DNA of 64,000 nucleotides from Sitta carolinensis (GCA_032173965.1 CM063287.1:10979859-11043858), one strand, 5' to 3'. Counted from the stretch's first letter, positions 1-15,200 are shown. Notes: generated by a model from the letters alone, not told the origin. Numbers and translations: made by a program.

Positions 1-3000
1 GCACTTTTCAGAGCCTTGCTGAAGCTTACCAACATTCAGCCTAAGTCAGGAATTTATCCAAAAGAAAAACTCCCAGCATCTAACAGAAGAGACATTTCAC
101 AGATGTTAGTCAATTGATTAACTATGCAGTTGCAACGTAATAACCCCATACATGTGATTGGGGAATTGTAACTTGCAGCTCTTCAGCTGTTTGACACCAT
201 TTATTGATTAGAAAAACAGATTGCCATTCTCAGAATTGTAACATAATATTTTAATTACTACCATATATAACCTCTGACTTTCAGCCCATTAGGATAAAAT
301 TATGCACACAGCAACTAAGTCCTCCTCTCACCCACCGTTCCCAAATGCTGATTTATCAGCGATGCCTAGTCAAGCATGATTCTGCGGCCTCTCCCCCCTA
401 CCAAATAAACTTAGTCTCTTTATCTCATTTTATTGTGGGAAGACTCAATGGAAGATGTTTATTAGAAGGAAAGTAGTTGGTTGCTTTTTATTTCACAGTC
501 CTTGTAGAAAGTTATAGAAAATATAATAAAAGACCTAGAACACTTCAGAGGCAGTAACTCATACATCACTAGATTGTCCCTTTTTTGTGTTATTTACAAG
601 AACCAGGCAATGGTGTTCATCCTACAGTATCTGATCCCCTTTGCTACAAAAAGTAGAAATTATTAATCTTCCAGTAGAGTTCAACAGTTACTAGCAATTC
701 CACGCACAAAAGACTCTGCAAGAGACAGGCTTTGGAGTTTGCGTTATCACCATTTTATTGACTTTTTCCTCCTCCTCCCTTAGGATTGTTTAATGATCTG
801 TGTGGGCAGAACTGATAAGTGAAATTTTAACACTGAGAACAATGGACCTAATACCTCTCTGAGGAAGCTTCCCATGTCTTAAAGTGACACTTGTGCAGAA
901 TCCAATAACCCAGAACAATCCCAACAAGAGTATTAGTCATTAGATTGTGTTACAAAGGCAACACTATGAACACCCTTACACAATACCCATATCTTTATAT
1001 ACACGCAAAGGAAATAGGTATTATTTCAACATTAAACTCATATCTTGCATTGAAGTTTCTTGTCTATGACTAATCCTTCTGTTAAAGTAAAGCAATCGAA
1101 TCCAGATATATAAAAGCCAGTTTCTTTTTCTGCACTGTGAATCCACATAGCAAGCTGAGCTATCAGAAACTAAGGTTTTCTAGCAACAAATACCTAAAGA
1201 CCTTAGCTAATTCCTATCATTCAGAAGGAGCAAAGACTAAAGAAAAAGAGCAAGAGGGCATGAGTGTGAGACATTGGTTTCTAGGAATATAATCTACTTT
1301 CAGCATATGTGTAACATCCTGTGAAAAATTAGTGTACTGTAACTATGCAATTCATGTCATAGAGGAACCTTAAAGTAACCAGTCCTTAAGAGAAAACATT
1401 GTCCATTGCTGTATTGTACCGATAGTCAAGCAGAAACCTATCTAAAATTTAATCTCTAAAACAAAGAGTGAACTATCACCATTTAATTCCTCAAAGGAGA
1501 TGCTGACATATGGACAAGTTGTGTGAGAGGTTTCAAGGCAGCACAGGTGTACAAGTACTACAATTCCATATGCTGTGTATGAATAAGGCATTTGAACAGT
1601 AAAGATGATTCGAGCACAAGAATCTGAAGAGAATCTCAATTATTTCACATGTGCCAATTCCAAAAGTCATTCTTATTTGCATGTATTATGGAAGTCCATT
1701 CTCCTATTGGAAAAGTAATGTTTACACTGATACTGCTCTGAAAATAATCTCACGTGGCCCATTTCTCTGAATGTGTTCCATCACCCATCTACCCATTTGT
1801 CCTTTAGATAATCCAGCACACTAATTGCCACAGGCTCTGGTGGATATTCTTTGCTTGTTAACTGAGCAGCCAGTGAGTGTTATCTTAAGACAGAATAAAG
1901 GAGACTGCAGCTTGTGTTTTTAACCAGTAATGCCTTTCTGTACAGTTATACTCCCCCATTCTCATCTCACTACTTGTAATCCCACAACAGCCATAATCAC
2001 AAAAGCTCAGAATCTGCAAACTGAAGAAAAGTCAAGGAAACCAAGAAATGCACACAGTTCATGTCAGATTGCACTCTTGATAGCAAGGGAAATGAGCACA
2101 GAGATTTTAGAACCAGGTACCAGAATTTGCAAAACCTCCTATCTATCTCTCTTCAAGTAAAATAAAACCCCCAAACTTAACAAAAACATATTAAAACATT
2201 TTTACTAATCTTGGTTTCCTGGTGCATTTCTGCATCAAAAAATTAAGTTTCCAGGTTTGTGATGGGGTTTTTTGCCTTATAATTTATAAAACATAAAATT
2301 GCCTCCCTGGGTACTCCAACCATGCAGAAAGAATGCCCTTAAAACCAGCTTTATTTTCAGTGGCAGTCCTCATCAAAAAAGGACGGGGGGAGTTATTTTG
2401 TTTTCTTGAAGAGTATCACAAATTTTACTGGTAAAGGATTCTCTGTTACAAGTTCTTGGATTGAAGTGTATGTCCCACAGGTGTATGAAGTCAGAAAGTG
2501 GGCAATGCTCAATGACCATGGGATGAGAACACAGTTTAAGAAGCATACAAAGGCTGTTATATAAGCTATTAATTCGAGCATTTTCTGCTCTGCTGGGTAC
2601 AAATGAAAGGAAAAATTACCTATTCCAAGCCTATAAGGCTCACAATCCCTAAAAAGGTCTGGCAGAATCTATTCTGGGAGATAGTGTTCATGTAACCAAG
2701 GGGGACAGTGACTTCTCTGCTGAAAATGCCAGCTGGAATTGAAATGGAGAAATAATTCTGTTCTTTCTGGAACCAAACTCTGCTCTACAATGATGAATTT
2801 TCAGCTACTCTGTGTAATTTTTTCTCACTAGAAAATGAAACTCACCAGCAGAAACTGCTTTTGTCACTGAGACTGATTTCAGGCTGAACTCTGCTTTAGC
2901 AAAGGTGGAACCTTACAAGTCTTTGAACTTATGGTCTGTCTTCATAGAAGGCAGATGAGAAGTAACATTAGGGGCAGCTTTATTCAACATAAAGAGAAGG

Positions 3001-3119
3001 AGCTTAGAACTGACTAAATAAATGCAGAGAGGAACCAAACTAAATGTTCTGACCTACAATGCTGTGCTTGGTTGATCACTAAATCTTTTCTCACTAATAT
3101 AAGGAAAACCACAGTTACC
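1..3119. other. intergenic, nothing recognised
   Basis: AT-rich single-copy-looking sequence. No exon, repeat family or RNA gene could be supported. Short open frames here have no recognisable motif. Confidence 0.6.
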
Positions 3120-3215
3120 ACTCCTGGTTGATCCTGGTTTTGGCTGAGATAGGTTTAATTTTCTTCCCAGTAGTTGGTACAGTGCTTTGTATACCCTTTT
3201 AACACAGACAACAAT
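3120..3215 (+). mobile_element. possible fragment of an avian ERV LTR
   Basis: About 95 bp (CTGGTTTTGGCTGAGATAGG, TTAATTTTCTTCCCAGTAG, GGTACAGTGCT) resemble a segment I recall from LTRs common in bird genomes. The match stops abruptly at both sides, there are no LTR ends or coding sequence, and the memory-based match has not been searched. Confidence 0.35.
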
Positions 3216-6200
3216 CTAGGCCCTAGCAAGCATGCCAAAAGTCTCCATTTTTTTCTTTTTTTTTTAATCAGACAAGAGCAAAAAATCCTTGTTTATTGAA
3301 ATGTAACACTTTTTCTAGGAGGGCAAGGTGATACCTGCAAAATACAAGTTTCACCATGACTTATATGTGACTTAAATAAAACCTTTATAGTTCACAGTAT
3401 CATGGAAATAACAGTCTGCCACATTTCACAGGCTTACATACATTTGCACCTACTAGCTAAGGTAATAAAATACTTCCTACTTCCCAAACAGGAGTTCACA
3501 AATCACATCATGTGAATGAACAGAGAGGTCCCCTGGGTGACTGAGCATACCAGGTATGACAGGAACCGTTTCTGCAACAAGCTCCACAGTGGCTCTCAAA
3601 CAAGGCATTGTCAGGAACCAGTGCCTAAAGTTACCCTGCGGACTTCTCTACACTCATAAACCATTGCCTAAAGTTGCCTGCCCTGCAGCCTTCTCATCTC
3701 AGAAAGATTATACACACACATTTAGTTTAAACATTCTCAGGCTCAAGAAAGAAAATTACAAGCCACAGGAAATAAATCCAAAACCTAAGCAAAATCCACA
3801 GCTCAGGCCCCCACATGCTCATGTTTACATGTGTTACTCTGTACCTGACAATTTGATTCCTACAATCAGTACATGAAAAGAGAGAACGGTGTCTGGAAAT
3901 TCAGGAAAATGTGGCTTACAAATGCTTTCTACATTACATTTCAGTTAATACTTTGAAAACTTAATTCAGCCAGCCAACTTTCACAATTAGTCTGATCAGG
4001 TAGCATGCTTGTTATAGAAGCACACTCCTTCATTTCAAGAAGTAATTGCCAACACACTCTCCTACTCCATCAATAAAGCTTTTCTTTTTTTTTCCAGGCT
4101 CAATCCCTGCAGTGAAATGGCACACAGATGACAGCACTCAATTAAGTTCAGAATTAATGTAGCATGAAAGCACCGTCTTACCAAGAAGGCCAAGTGAAAT
4201 TGAACAGGAGGATTGCAGGTATTTTCACCATATTTTACTGCAAATGATCACTCATTTTTCCTGCCATGGAGCAGGTTAGGAGGACAATAGTCAATAAAAG
4301 GGACCTTTGAAAAACAAGGGGTTGCACTGTACTCTTTAATGTATTAATTCAGTCCTAATTCTTAATATTCACCAACAACAGAGTTGATCTATACACCTGT
4401 GTTGTTGTCAAATAAGGTACTTGGGAGAGGAAATCTGATTTTTCAAACACCTCTGTGGGTTATTGGATAACACTCCAAACTATTTGTGAATAGTCTCCAT
4501 AAATTAAGTTATTAAAACTAATCTATTTCACTGCAGGATGAGCTCTCTGGTAATTATGTACATGTGTACATAATTATAAGCATATTTACAATATATGCGT
4601 AGTTATGATGCATTTTTTTGTGGATCAGCTAGCTGACATGGCTTCAGACACTGACCTTGTCAAAGAACTAAATTATAAATTGTGTTGGCTGAAAGTTATT
4701 ATTCTCGTCTCAAGAAAACTGATGCGGATGGGAGGGGAAGCAAATGTGCCTATGGTCAAAACAGTAAAATTTTGAGAGACTAAAAACAAAAACGTAAAGA
4801 AGGACTTAAAATTGTCCTGGATGATTTTGACTCAATCTATTCAAACATATCTATCTACCTTATGCTTTTTAAATAATTCAATATGGACCACTGAATATAT
4901 GAATCTATTTTATCAATATAAAACTAGACATTTAAAATTAAATTACAATGGGAATAATATTTCAGCTATGAGAAGCATTTTGAAAAATGTGATGTTCAAA
5001 ACAATACTTTTTTTCTGTGAAGTTTCAGGTCTAACTATTCCCATTCCTCCCCCAAAAAGGCTACTTTCTTTTCAGTCAGCAAAAGAGTGTCTAGCAATCA
5101 TCTGGCAAATCTGCGATCAGACCAGACTTGACAGTCACTGCTCCTCTACGTACAGATACGTAATAAATAGAACAACTAGAATTTCAATACAAATTACGCA
5201 CAATTCTCCTTGATTTGAATGTATACAGGAAAATTACAGAATGTGTTGATTAACATGTCAGTGTTTCCAAAACCCATGAAAAGGCTTTTCTCAGCCCACA
5301 GTGTGTTCTGCACAATCAGTGCACCAACCATGATTTAAAAGCACAGATCTTTCCAAAATTTCTCATCTTCTCAAGGAAAAGGCTAAAATCTTCAGAGCGA
5401 TGGTTTTAAAGTTCATTGTTCACCACCTTGTTTTCTTTAGTACCCACTCTTTTTCTTCAGCTGCAGAGCTGTTTGTTATCTGATATCAGCTCCATCATCT
5501 TCCTGAAGGCATTTATAGGTCCTTGGAATTTCAAGTGGTACCAGGAACCTCTCTTGCTGAAATCATGGCACTATCACTTCTTTTTGTCCCCAGGGGTAAA
5601 AGGAAAATCAGTGATGCCAAAAGGGAATATAATATTTACAACCTCTATTGAAATTTTTCAAACAGGAGCTTGTTTATCTTCATTAAAATTTCAGAGGCAA
5701 GATAATTTGAAGTACAGTGTGGTGAATCAGAGACTGACAGGTTAAGGTAATTGAAAAGGAGTGCTAGTTTTTTTGTTAATTGCCTGCTGCAGGAGAAGTC
5801 TTGTGCTGTGCCATGCATCGAATCAGCAAGCAGAGACCAAATATTTACTATCAATCAACATTACAGGCATTTAATGAAAGTTTCATAATGGAAAGGTTGA
5901 GTGAGCTGAGACAGATCATTTCCATTAACCAGCTCCTCTGCACAACCTACAACTCTATTATGAAGCAGCAGCCTCCAGTTCTTTTAAAGCTCTGTTTCCT
6001 TGTATTAAAAACAGTTTCTGAAGCACATAAGAAAACCAACAAAAAGCAAAGTTTCTTGCATCTTCAGTAAGGTAAAAGAAGTGAATGGGGACAAAAGGAG
6101 TTCCTTCGCTGCTTTTTTTGGTGTGTTTATGTTTTAACAGGGGTGACTTGGGAAAGAGATGAGAAAGGCCCAAGGAAAAGAATGGCCTATCAAAGCCAGA

Positions 6201-9200
6201 CATGATTGACAATTATTTTCAATTAATCCAAGTAAAATTCCTGAACATAGGACCTATATTTCTATAAAAACCATTTCCTTGGCAGAATTCACCTCTGAAT
6301 TGTGTACCTGGTAAAGGTAGTAATAACAGGTTCTCTAATCATTATATACATGCTTTCTTTCTGGAATGCTTGGAAAATGAATGTGAATCATGCAACTGAA
6401 TTTACCCCTAACTAGAAGCCCTTTAAACGTAACTGAGGATGTGCAGGAAAATGAAAAGCCTTCAAAGCAATTTAATACAAGAGAGTTGTATCAAGCACCA
6501 ACTAACTTCAGCTTTCAAAGCAGACTGCTGGTGTCAGAGCCTAAGCCTGCACGCAGCTAGATGTGTCTGGAAGTTATCCACACCCACATGTTATAGACAA
6601 CCTACTCTCACAGTATGCTCATCCACATTCATGGTACACATCTCTTCTCCAGAAACTCACATTTTCTTACTCATATCCTCCATTTATTCATAGATATATT
6701 AAATAAGAAAAGGGTCCTTGAGTATAAAGTGAAGACTGCTGGAAGGTGAGAACATAGTCCAGACCACAGAAGGGGAAGTACGTGTATAGGTACCTAGAGA
6801 AAGCCAAAACTCAAGCAGCATCTCATGTCCACAAACAACATTAACTATTAATTAATATCGTAGCATTAACTGATAACTGTGTATCAGCTAGCCTGGCTGC
6901 ATTACAAATCAAATGTTTGCCTAAGCTATCTAGACCACAGAAGTTTTTGAATTGTTGTCATCATATATTTTCCTCACTCTTTTTGGCAAGAGAAAAGAAA
7001 CATTTGAAGGACTCACACAAACATTAGTCAAAAGATTGATACTGTCTGTTCTTGGCTAGAGTTTATGAAATGACATTAGAAAGAATTTTTAGAAACTTGT
7101 CTGGCATTAAGGTGAATAATCAAGTAGCTAAATATATAGTTTACATGCTATTCTATACTTAATAATACACTTTCATTAATACATGTATTTGAAACAAAAC
7201 TAATACAGGTTCTTAGAGAATATATTAGCAAAAATTCCATAACCTGTCATATAGATTTGTAAGGACATCACTGTCCCTGAAATTACGTCAGTGAAGTAAA
7301 TGAGCTATGAAAAGATGAACTGGGCTCAGTCTTTGCCAGATATTTTTCTTCATTTATTACACAAGGAAACTCACATATAGTTCAGTCATGTTTATGATTG
7401 TTTTGGAAGAAAGTAAACAAGGAGAACGATTTTTCAAACTACAAATGCTTAGGCTGCATTTTCATTTTTATTAAGTGTGTTATTAAGGGGAATGAAAAGC
7501 GAGATAGATGTACTAGTCCAGGAGAATCAAAGTGAAGGAACAGGACAATGCTACTTAGTAGTCCAGCAAGTCTAGAGGAAGAGCCAATTAGTTAATTAAT
7601 AGTTCACTTTTTCAAACATTATTAGTAATGCAGAAGAACAGCTAAAACAATTTTATAAAGCATACAGGTGCATATATCTTCAAAAGTATTGGATAGTTGT
7701 CTGAAATATCCCCAAATCCACAAAGAATCATTGGAAATTATTGATTTTGGTAGTTGCATTAAATACCTAATAAAAGTTAATGTTTTGAAAGAAGGAAAGT
7801 TGGCAGGGAGAAGACAAGCAAATATACCAGACACCTGCATGTGCCTGGCTTCTTACTTGCAACTTTTCAGCAATCAATTTTGTTTCTATCGCAGCCATTC
7901 TGTGGAGACCCCTAGGCATGCTGATGGGGCACACCAACTAACTTCAGCCCTTTGTTTTACTTGTCAAGAAAATTATTCTTGTTAAAATACCATTATTTCA
8001 CACACACACTATGAGACCAATTTAACCATCTAAAGCCTGACCTGAGGTAGTGACATCTTTTCAACCAGAGAAAATATGTCTCTATCTCAAAGACAGTAAG
8101 AATGGTACAAAACCCAAACACTGGGTTTTAGGTCGTTGCTCCTTTCCATCCTTTGAGATCAGGATGACCAGCTGGAAGGTCTGACATAGCCCTTTTGGTG
8201 ATGGTTTCCCCTCTAATAGCCTCTGTCATGCATTTTCTACTGCAGTTTCAGAGTGCAGTAAATGAACTTGGTCCCAGGACAATTACCCACATTTTCTGGA
8301 ACAAAGGTTTTTTCAAAGCTAACAGCCAGCAGGCAGCTGCACGGACAAAATTGGTCTGTCTGAAGCTCCTTCCAATGCTCTAGTGACAAATGTGAAATAC
8401 TATAATTCCTTCTGGATATTGTTGGCTATTGTTTTTTTATTGGACTAGTTATAGCTGTGTCCCAAGAAAAATAGGGCTCATCAGGTAACAGAAACGAGGC
8501 AAAAGAAATAATAATTTCTAGGAAACTCTGGACATTAATCTTGACATAACTCAAGGTTTCACACTGCACTGTACTTCTGCTTTAATAAAAGCAAAGCATT
8601 GTTGAACACAAATATGCTCACACACAAGCTGTGACTTTCCAAAGAAGACATTTCATATTGGAAGAATAAGGGGAGTGGCAGCTGCAAACCAATTGAAAAT
8701 AAGAATTCCAAAATGGTGCTACCTTTAAAATATTTTTGTTTAAAATACTTAAATATGCATGTGAAAGGTGTGAGTGGCTTCATGATGATTCTGCCTAAAT
8801 TGGTACCAGATTCTGTGTTAAGTGCAGACAGTTACAGCAACTCTTAGAAACAAAACAAAAACAAAGGTTTCTACAATTTCCTCAATTTTGCTTTGTAACA
8901 GAGCACATGTACTTCGGGTCAGGCATCAGCTGCTGTGTTCCCAAGTACTACATGTCCTCAACTTTTAAATGTGGTACTTTCTTATGTTTTTAATCAAAAA
9001 AGGTCTTTGGCAGCCATGAATCCCTAAAGATTGTTTAAAAAAAAAAAAGTGTATTTTTCTACACTAGGCAAGAAAGTTTCACAATTTATCCATCTTTATC
9101 ACCATATGGTCAACTTTTTCAATGCATTCTAATTAGGACTACATCCTAATTAAATCTATATCTTTAGCAATGACTATTGTGTTACGGGTCTGCTCACCAA

Positions 9201-12085
9201 GACAGCTCTCCCTAGTTTGTTTTCAGAGGAAGCTCTAAATGCTGAAGCTGAGAAATATGTATTTCATCAGAGGAATAATTTTCAGCGTTTTTGTGGTCAA
9301 TTGCTTGAAGAGAAAACAGATGCAAATCAGAGTAAGATCATATTGGGCTTTCTGAGGTCTTAACACATTGTGGGGTGTGATTAGAAGTAGTGCAGTAGAA
9401 TACAAGTTGTTTCTAGAGATTTTTTTTTCCAAAACCACTGTCTTCCTTTCCCGCACACATGTAGATAATGAGCTTTCACAGAAAACTCTCAGATAGTTTT
9501 CCAAACCTGTCTCTAAGGAAAAATACCTTTCTGCTGGCTTGTTGCTTCAAGTTTTGAATTCATCCATTTGGTGGGTGGATGGAAAACAAAAAAATCAGGA
9601 GTAAAGAGAAAAAGCAAGGAAAAACAGACATATAGGAGAACTACAATACTTAAATCTGTCCTTCACCCATGCCTAGCTGCACCTACAATGCTTGTGAGAC
9701 TAGAGCTAACAAATCCAAGCAGAAAGACAATGCATCACTGCTAAACAAGGAAATTCAGATGACAACTCCTGGGCAAAGTGCTCAACTATTCAGACCAGGT
9801 TTATAGGATGAATGCAGTGCTCCTGCAAAAACCCAGCCATTTTAATCTAGTTCTGGAGCATCAACAATACAAGACATAGGACACCAACAAAGCCTAAGTA
9901 CAGGCATGTCCCTCGGCTACCCACAGAAAGCTTCCAATTCTGTAGTAAGCCCACAGTTGCCTTGTGACCTAGCATTCACTGCTGATCATGAGCACAAGGA
10001 AGACTACAGTAATGGAAACAAAGCAATTAGATGTGGAGAGAGGCTCGTGCTGCCTTTACAGAGCACCCCGAGCAGATTTCATGAGTGACATTAGCCTGCT
10101 GCTTCCCTTGCCAGTGCCTGGTTTTCTCACAAGAGATATGTGGATAACAAGTAAAATATACATGTAGTTTTTGGTAGTACAGTATTTGTAAACTTACTAA
10201 ACTTATTTATTAGCATTACTGTTAGATTTTATGTGCAAACACATGCAAAATAGTGTTATAAATTATGTGAGGTTGAATTTTTGGTTGGATTGTTTTGCTG
10301 GCTTGTCATGGCAGGGTTTTTATCAAGTTTTCAAAGTTGCTTTTGCTTTCTACCCCCACTTCTTTGTCTAAAGTTTTTAAGTGCCATAAAAAGTATAAAC
10401 ATGCCTTAAAATCAACTATACAGTTCACACTACAATATTTAATCTTCCGTGATATTGAGAAAATGCACTCTGTTCTTTGAAGGTACATCTCACATGTTAT
10501 TACTAGAAAAGGTCATGAAAAGATCAATACATGCCTTGTGCTTACATATCTTACTAGAGAAAATTGTCTTTTACAAGCAATATTAAAAAACCTCCCCTAG
10601 AAAGAAGCAGGATCATAAGGAATAAAAGTGGTAATTAACAGAAGGCAGATGGAATGCCTTGAACTTTCAAGGTTTGATCCTGTGCAGCCTAAAAGGAGAT
10701 AACAGCCAGAATAGATGCTTAACACCAAGCACAGATGTAAGCAGAGCTGACTAAAAAAACGAAGAGGGTGGGGAAATGATCTGCATGGTTACTTACTGAG
10801 AAAAGGATGAGAATACAAGCAGTAAATTAAGCAAAATTGCTTCTTCCCAATACCCCACCCATTTATTTTTTTCTAATTACAGCATAATTCCCTGCGCCTT
10901 CTAAGCACTAACTGCATCTCAGAGCCAATGAAGATTTTACTCACTCACAAAGGAATCAGATAACAAATAGCATTTAAAGCTATGGTGCAAGTCACAAGCT
11001 GGTCCAAAGTTTATTTAAATGATTTGTTGAGAGTGCTGTTATTCTATAACTTTATTTTTAGTTTGCGGTAGGTGACCATAAAAATCAACATTTCCCTATT
11101 GTATCCAAGGCCTTGCAAAGATTTGCCATTATAGATAACATTTAAAATCCATTCCTTTCTGTCATTTAAAATTTGTCACACAAAATGTTCATACTTATCA
11201 CAGCTTCCTTCTTGCATGGCTTTGACCACCATAAAATCTGCATCATTCACGTCCTCTTCATGCACAGAAAAGCGTAGTAGAAATCAAACCAAGTCTGAGA
11301 TCCAAGAGGGATTTTTGTTTTGAAAGTTGGAGTTACTAAAATGCAGGAACATAAGCCAAAATTATAATCACTCATGGTTATTATAATCATAAGCTTCACC
11401 TACTGCCTAATAATTACTCCAATAAGTTGGTTTTCAACATCCCAAATTGCCCATCTGCCTAGGGCTTGGCTTCTGCACATGCACATCAGGTAGGTGAGGA
11501 AGACTGAAGGATCCAGAACTTTGCATTTCTATCTTGTTAAAACACATAAAGCAAAGTACTTCTAGATATTTTTACTGAGGGCCTGGCTTAGCCTAGCAGA
11601 CATTCCCACAGTACACTGAAAAAGTTTAACTCCACACTATAAGTAAGGTTTACCATCAACTTCAACCTCATTGACCCATTCATCTGTTTTTAGGAAATCC
11701 TAGTAAGGAGAACACTCACCCTAAAAAGAAAAAAGCTCTTGTTCTAGATATATTCAGAAGTGACTTTTTAAGACTCATCATTACAAGAACAGATTTCTTC
11801 CTACAGCTCATTAAATGCCTCCCATTCCTTTTCCTATTTGAATCCTGAGAGTCCCTTTTGAATTCTCAGAGAAGAGGCCAACTTCAGCAGGAGAGATTGA
11901 GAATACCTTCACATAAAACAGCCTCCAGTCACACACAGCACAGCTCCTGTGAGGACGGGGGTAGAGCCCTTGCCAGATAGAGGCAAGGAGGACAACACTA
12001 GCAACATGCATATTGGGCACATGACTAGTCAATCCTGTTTCACAAAACAAAACTGTTAAATAACTTAATATTTTGCTATAGTACT
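3216..12085. other. intergenic, nothing recognised apart from a palindrome and an A12 run
   Basis: AT-rich sequence. It contains the palindrome at 4551-4576 and A12 at 9037-9048. The longest open frame (133 residues, 4812-5213) has no family signature and lies in very AT-rich sequence. Confidence 0.55.
4551..4576. repeat. 26-bp palindrome
   Basis: Two perfect 12-bp inverted arms (TAATTATGTACA and its complement) separated by TG. AT-rich and in intergenic sequence. Confidence 0.9.
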
Positions 12086-12200
12086 GTGGGGGTTTTGTTA
12101 GGATTTTTTGGGTGGTTGGTTGGTTGTGTTTTGGGGGGCGATTGCTTGTTTTGTTTGGTTTGGGGTTTTTTCATTTGGTTGTTTTTTCATTATTATTATT
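12086..12200 (+). repeat. G/T-rich low-complexity tract
   Basis: About 115 bp nearly free of A and C on the plus strand, with G-runs of up to six (TTTTGGGGGGCG) and GGTT repeats, ending in ATT repeats. Strand-asymmetric; a possible weak G-quadruplex or R-loop former. Confidence 0.7.
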
Positions 12201-15200
12201 TAAATCACTGCAAGATTCCCAGTTTTTAAAAAAATTACATTATGGGCATCTTCTGGGATAGGAATAAATTGGATTACTAACTTCCTTCATAGTGTAGCTC
12301 AGTAGGCAACCACCTCCATCTGTTGAATTTTGTGTCTTGCTGAGAAACCAAGGTCTCTTCTGGAATTTTGCATGGAAAGTTTGGACTCTTAATTTTCCTG
12401 GAGGAAAAGAAGGGCCAAAACAATGTATTGTTTAATCCTTGTCTCTTATTTGTACTCAATAACTTTCTATCTCCTCTCTCAAAGACACTGCAGCTGCCAT
12501 GCCCACTTCCAAGACAGGGACAGCTTTCAAAACTGGATTTTTATAATTTTATAAAATTGTATACTGATTTTTAGGCATTTCCTCAGAGTACTATTGTTGT
12601 GCTCCTTCCCTGGCAGATTCTTATACATTTTGTCCCAGGTAAGTGTATCCACCTTATCCCATCCCAAGCAAGAGTCTCTTACCAGACTGAGAATCATTTC
12701 ACCATACCCAGCTGTCACAGTTTAACTTCAGCTCCTCATCCAGATACTTCAGCAGAGAAGTGGTGTTAAAACAACTACTTCCACTAGGAATCAATTTCTG
12801 TGTCTGGTCGAAGATCTGCAATATTGCAGAAGGTAAAGCCCACACACAGGCTTGTGAAAGTGGCAAACACCTCTGCTACCAGCTCTGTACATTTCAGGAA
12901 TAAAAAGGATTTTTGTCTCTAATTGTTTGCAAAAGAAGGTCACTTCCCATGCATTGTCTACAATAGATTGTTCTGCCTTTTTTTTTTTCTTTTTTTAATA
13001 GCTCACATCGTTTAGCTAAATAATAACAGGGAATTTTCCACAGGGTGTCATTCATATCCTATTACCACCAAGTGACCAATTGTCTGCATGTAGCCCTGTT
13101 TACTTAAGCCGTTGCCTAGAAACTACTGTGCTTTTCCATTTGAAGCTCAACTTTATTGCAACACAGACAATGAGATGTAACCATGTGGGCAAATAAGCAG
13201 CAGCCTGCCTTCAGTAGTTTACACCTATTGTTTCACTTCCCATAAGCGGCGGTTTTTATTAGTGAAATTATTTTGGCCCAAGACATCCTGTAGTGTGAGT
13301 AAAAAACAATCTGACTTTTTCAGGACTCTCTTGGAAACCAATATATAACTTCTTTTTGCTTTTCTCTTCGAACCCATAGACCTGAACTGTTTTATTATTA
13401 CCAGCTTGAGGTCTCCATGTTCAAGTTTAAACATAGAGACACTTGAGCCAAGATTGTGTTTAACATTAAGTACCTCTGTCTCCGAGACCTGTTCTGTGAG
13501 AAGAAATAGAGTCAGTTCTTATTCTTCGTTGTTCCTTTACTCTGGAAAGAATCTAAGTGCCTCAAAATACAGGTTACATTTTAGCCTATTTCTAATATTT
13601 ATCTGTCAACATGCAACTCAACCAAACCAGCCAGGGTGGCAAATGAATAGGGATGGAATGATGCAGGCTGTCTGAAAAATAATTTTTATAAAGGAGCCAA
13701 CAAAAGAATAAGCTGTACACTGTATGGGGCCATCTTTGAAGACCTAGCAGTAGGATAAACTCAACAACATCTGAGTTTACATCTGAGGGTAAGGAACTAA
13801 TCATAAACATGAACTCAAAACATAATATATAACATTATATAGCAAATACTATAAATAATCATAGACAGGAACTAGAAACATTGCCTAATATGGAATCACC
13901 TAATCAACATAACTACTCCCACAATCCTATTCTTCTCACCATAACCTAGCTAGAGATTTTCCCTCTCAACATCCTGCTCCCCACAGTCTTAAGTTGATGC
14001 CTCCTGTGTGATCAGTCAAGGCTAGCCTACTGTCCATCCCAGCCAGCCTGACTCCCACACTTAACTACATACATCAAGTCATAAAATAAAGCCTATGACT
14101 TTACTAAACGTGTATTGTAACTGCTAACTTCACCTCATGGTTATCAAACCCAAACAACTAATACAGACTGATAGGAAAAGTTAGAGTGAACAACCACTCC
14201 TGATGGGAGAGCAGTCCCTTCAGTCACATCAGTGATTTGGAGGAAGGTGGAAGAATATAAATTAAGAAAAATATTGATTTTTGTCTTCCATTATTTCTTA
14301 GTCTTGGTAGCAACTCAATGTACCTTCGACATGGATTTTCTTAGGCACTGAACTGGCACAAACAATTGTCCTTTTCGTGTTCCTCACCTCAGTACATCAG
14401 ACACTGAAAGCAATAGCGAATCAATAACAACTGCACATAAACACGTGCCTGGGCTGGAGGTTTCTGTCTGATCCAAGTGTCAGGCTGAGACCCTTGCCTA
14501 AGCAGAGATCTGTAACTCCCCAACACTTTGAAATGCAATCTTCCTACCAGAGACTCACAATAGAGGTTGCAATGACTGTGCCCCGGGCTTGGTTTTCTGA
14601 GACTAGTCTAGGTAGTCTCCATTTTATTATGTATAGATACGGACAGATAAAACTGGGTAAAATACTTTTCTCCTAAACCTGATTAAATAGATTTTATTAA
14701 GTTTCCTTCATCTTTTCTGGATTACAAACCTCAGTCTGATTTTTTATGCAATTTCAGGCTACTAGGAAAGACAATTCAGCAGATTCAGTTGGAGATGAAC
14801 TTTCCTTGCATCTGCATTAGACCTCTCCAATTACTCAGTAACTTTTCCATTTGCTTCAGTTATATAACCACTCTTGAAATAACACATATTTACTGTAGTA
14901 GTTCAGTTGCTCACACTGACTGTATTTGAAAGTGAGCACAATCACTGACCTTGAAATATCTCAGCATTAATTCTAGCTGATTGTCTAAAAGGTGAAATAA
15001 ATATTCTACCAAGATATGGTCACTGTAACAATCCACATACCTAAGCTTATGTCTTGGTTTAGGATTACGCTGCCTGACAAACCTGCTTAGAGTGTACATG
15101 GAATACTTGTGCCTATAATGAGACCATATATGTTATTACACTCTATACAAGTTCCTTAAACTATGTGAGAGTGAGTTTCAGTGAACTATCTTGTTCTGGT

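Noticed and set aside
4812..5213. 133-residue open frame on the plus strand
   Set aside because: Very AT-rich, no family motif, no homology recognised and no supporting splice or promoter pattern. It fits chance.
13860..14160. C/A-rich stretch resembling mitochondrial DNA or an LTR end (contains AATAAAG)
   Set aside because: No mitochondrial gene reading and no LTR termini could be found. Base composition alone is not enough.
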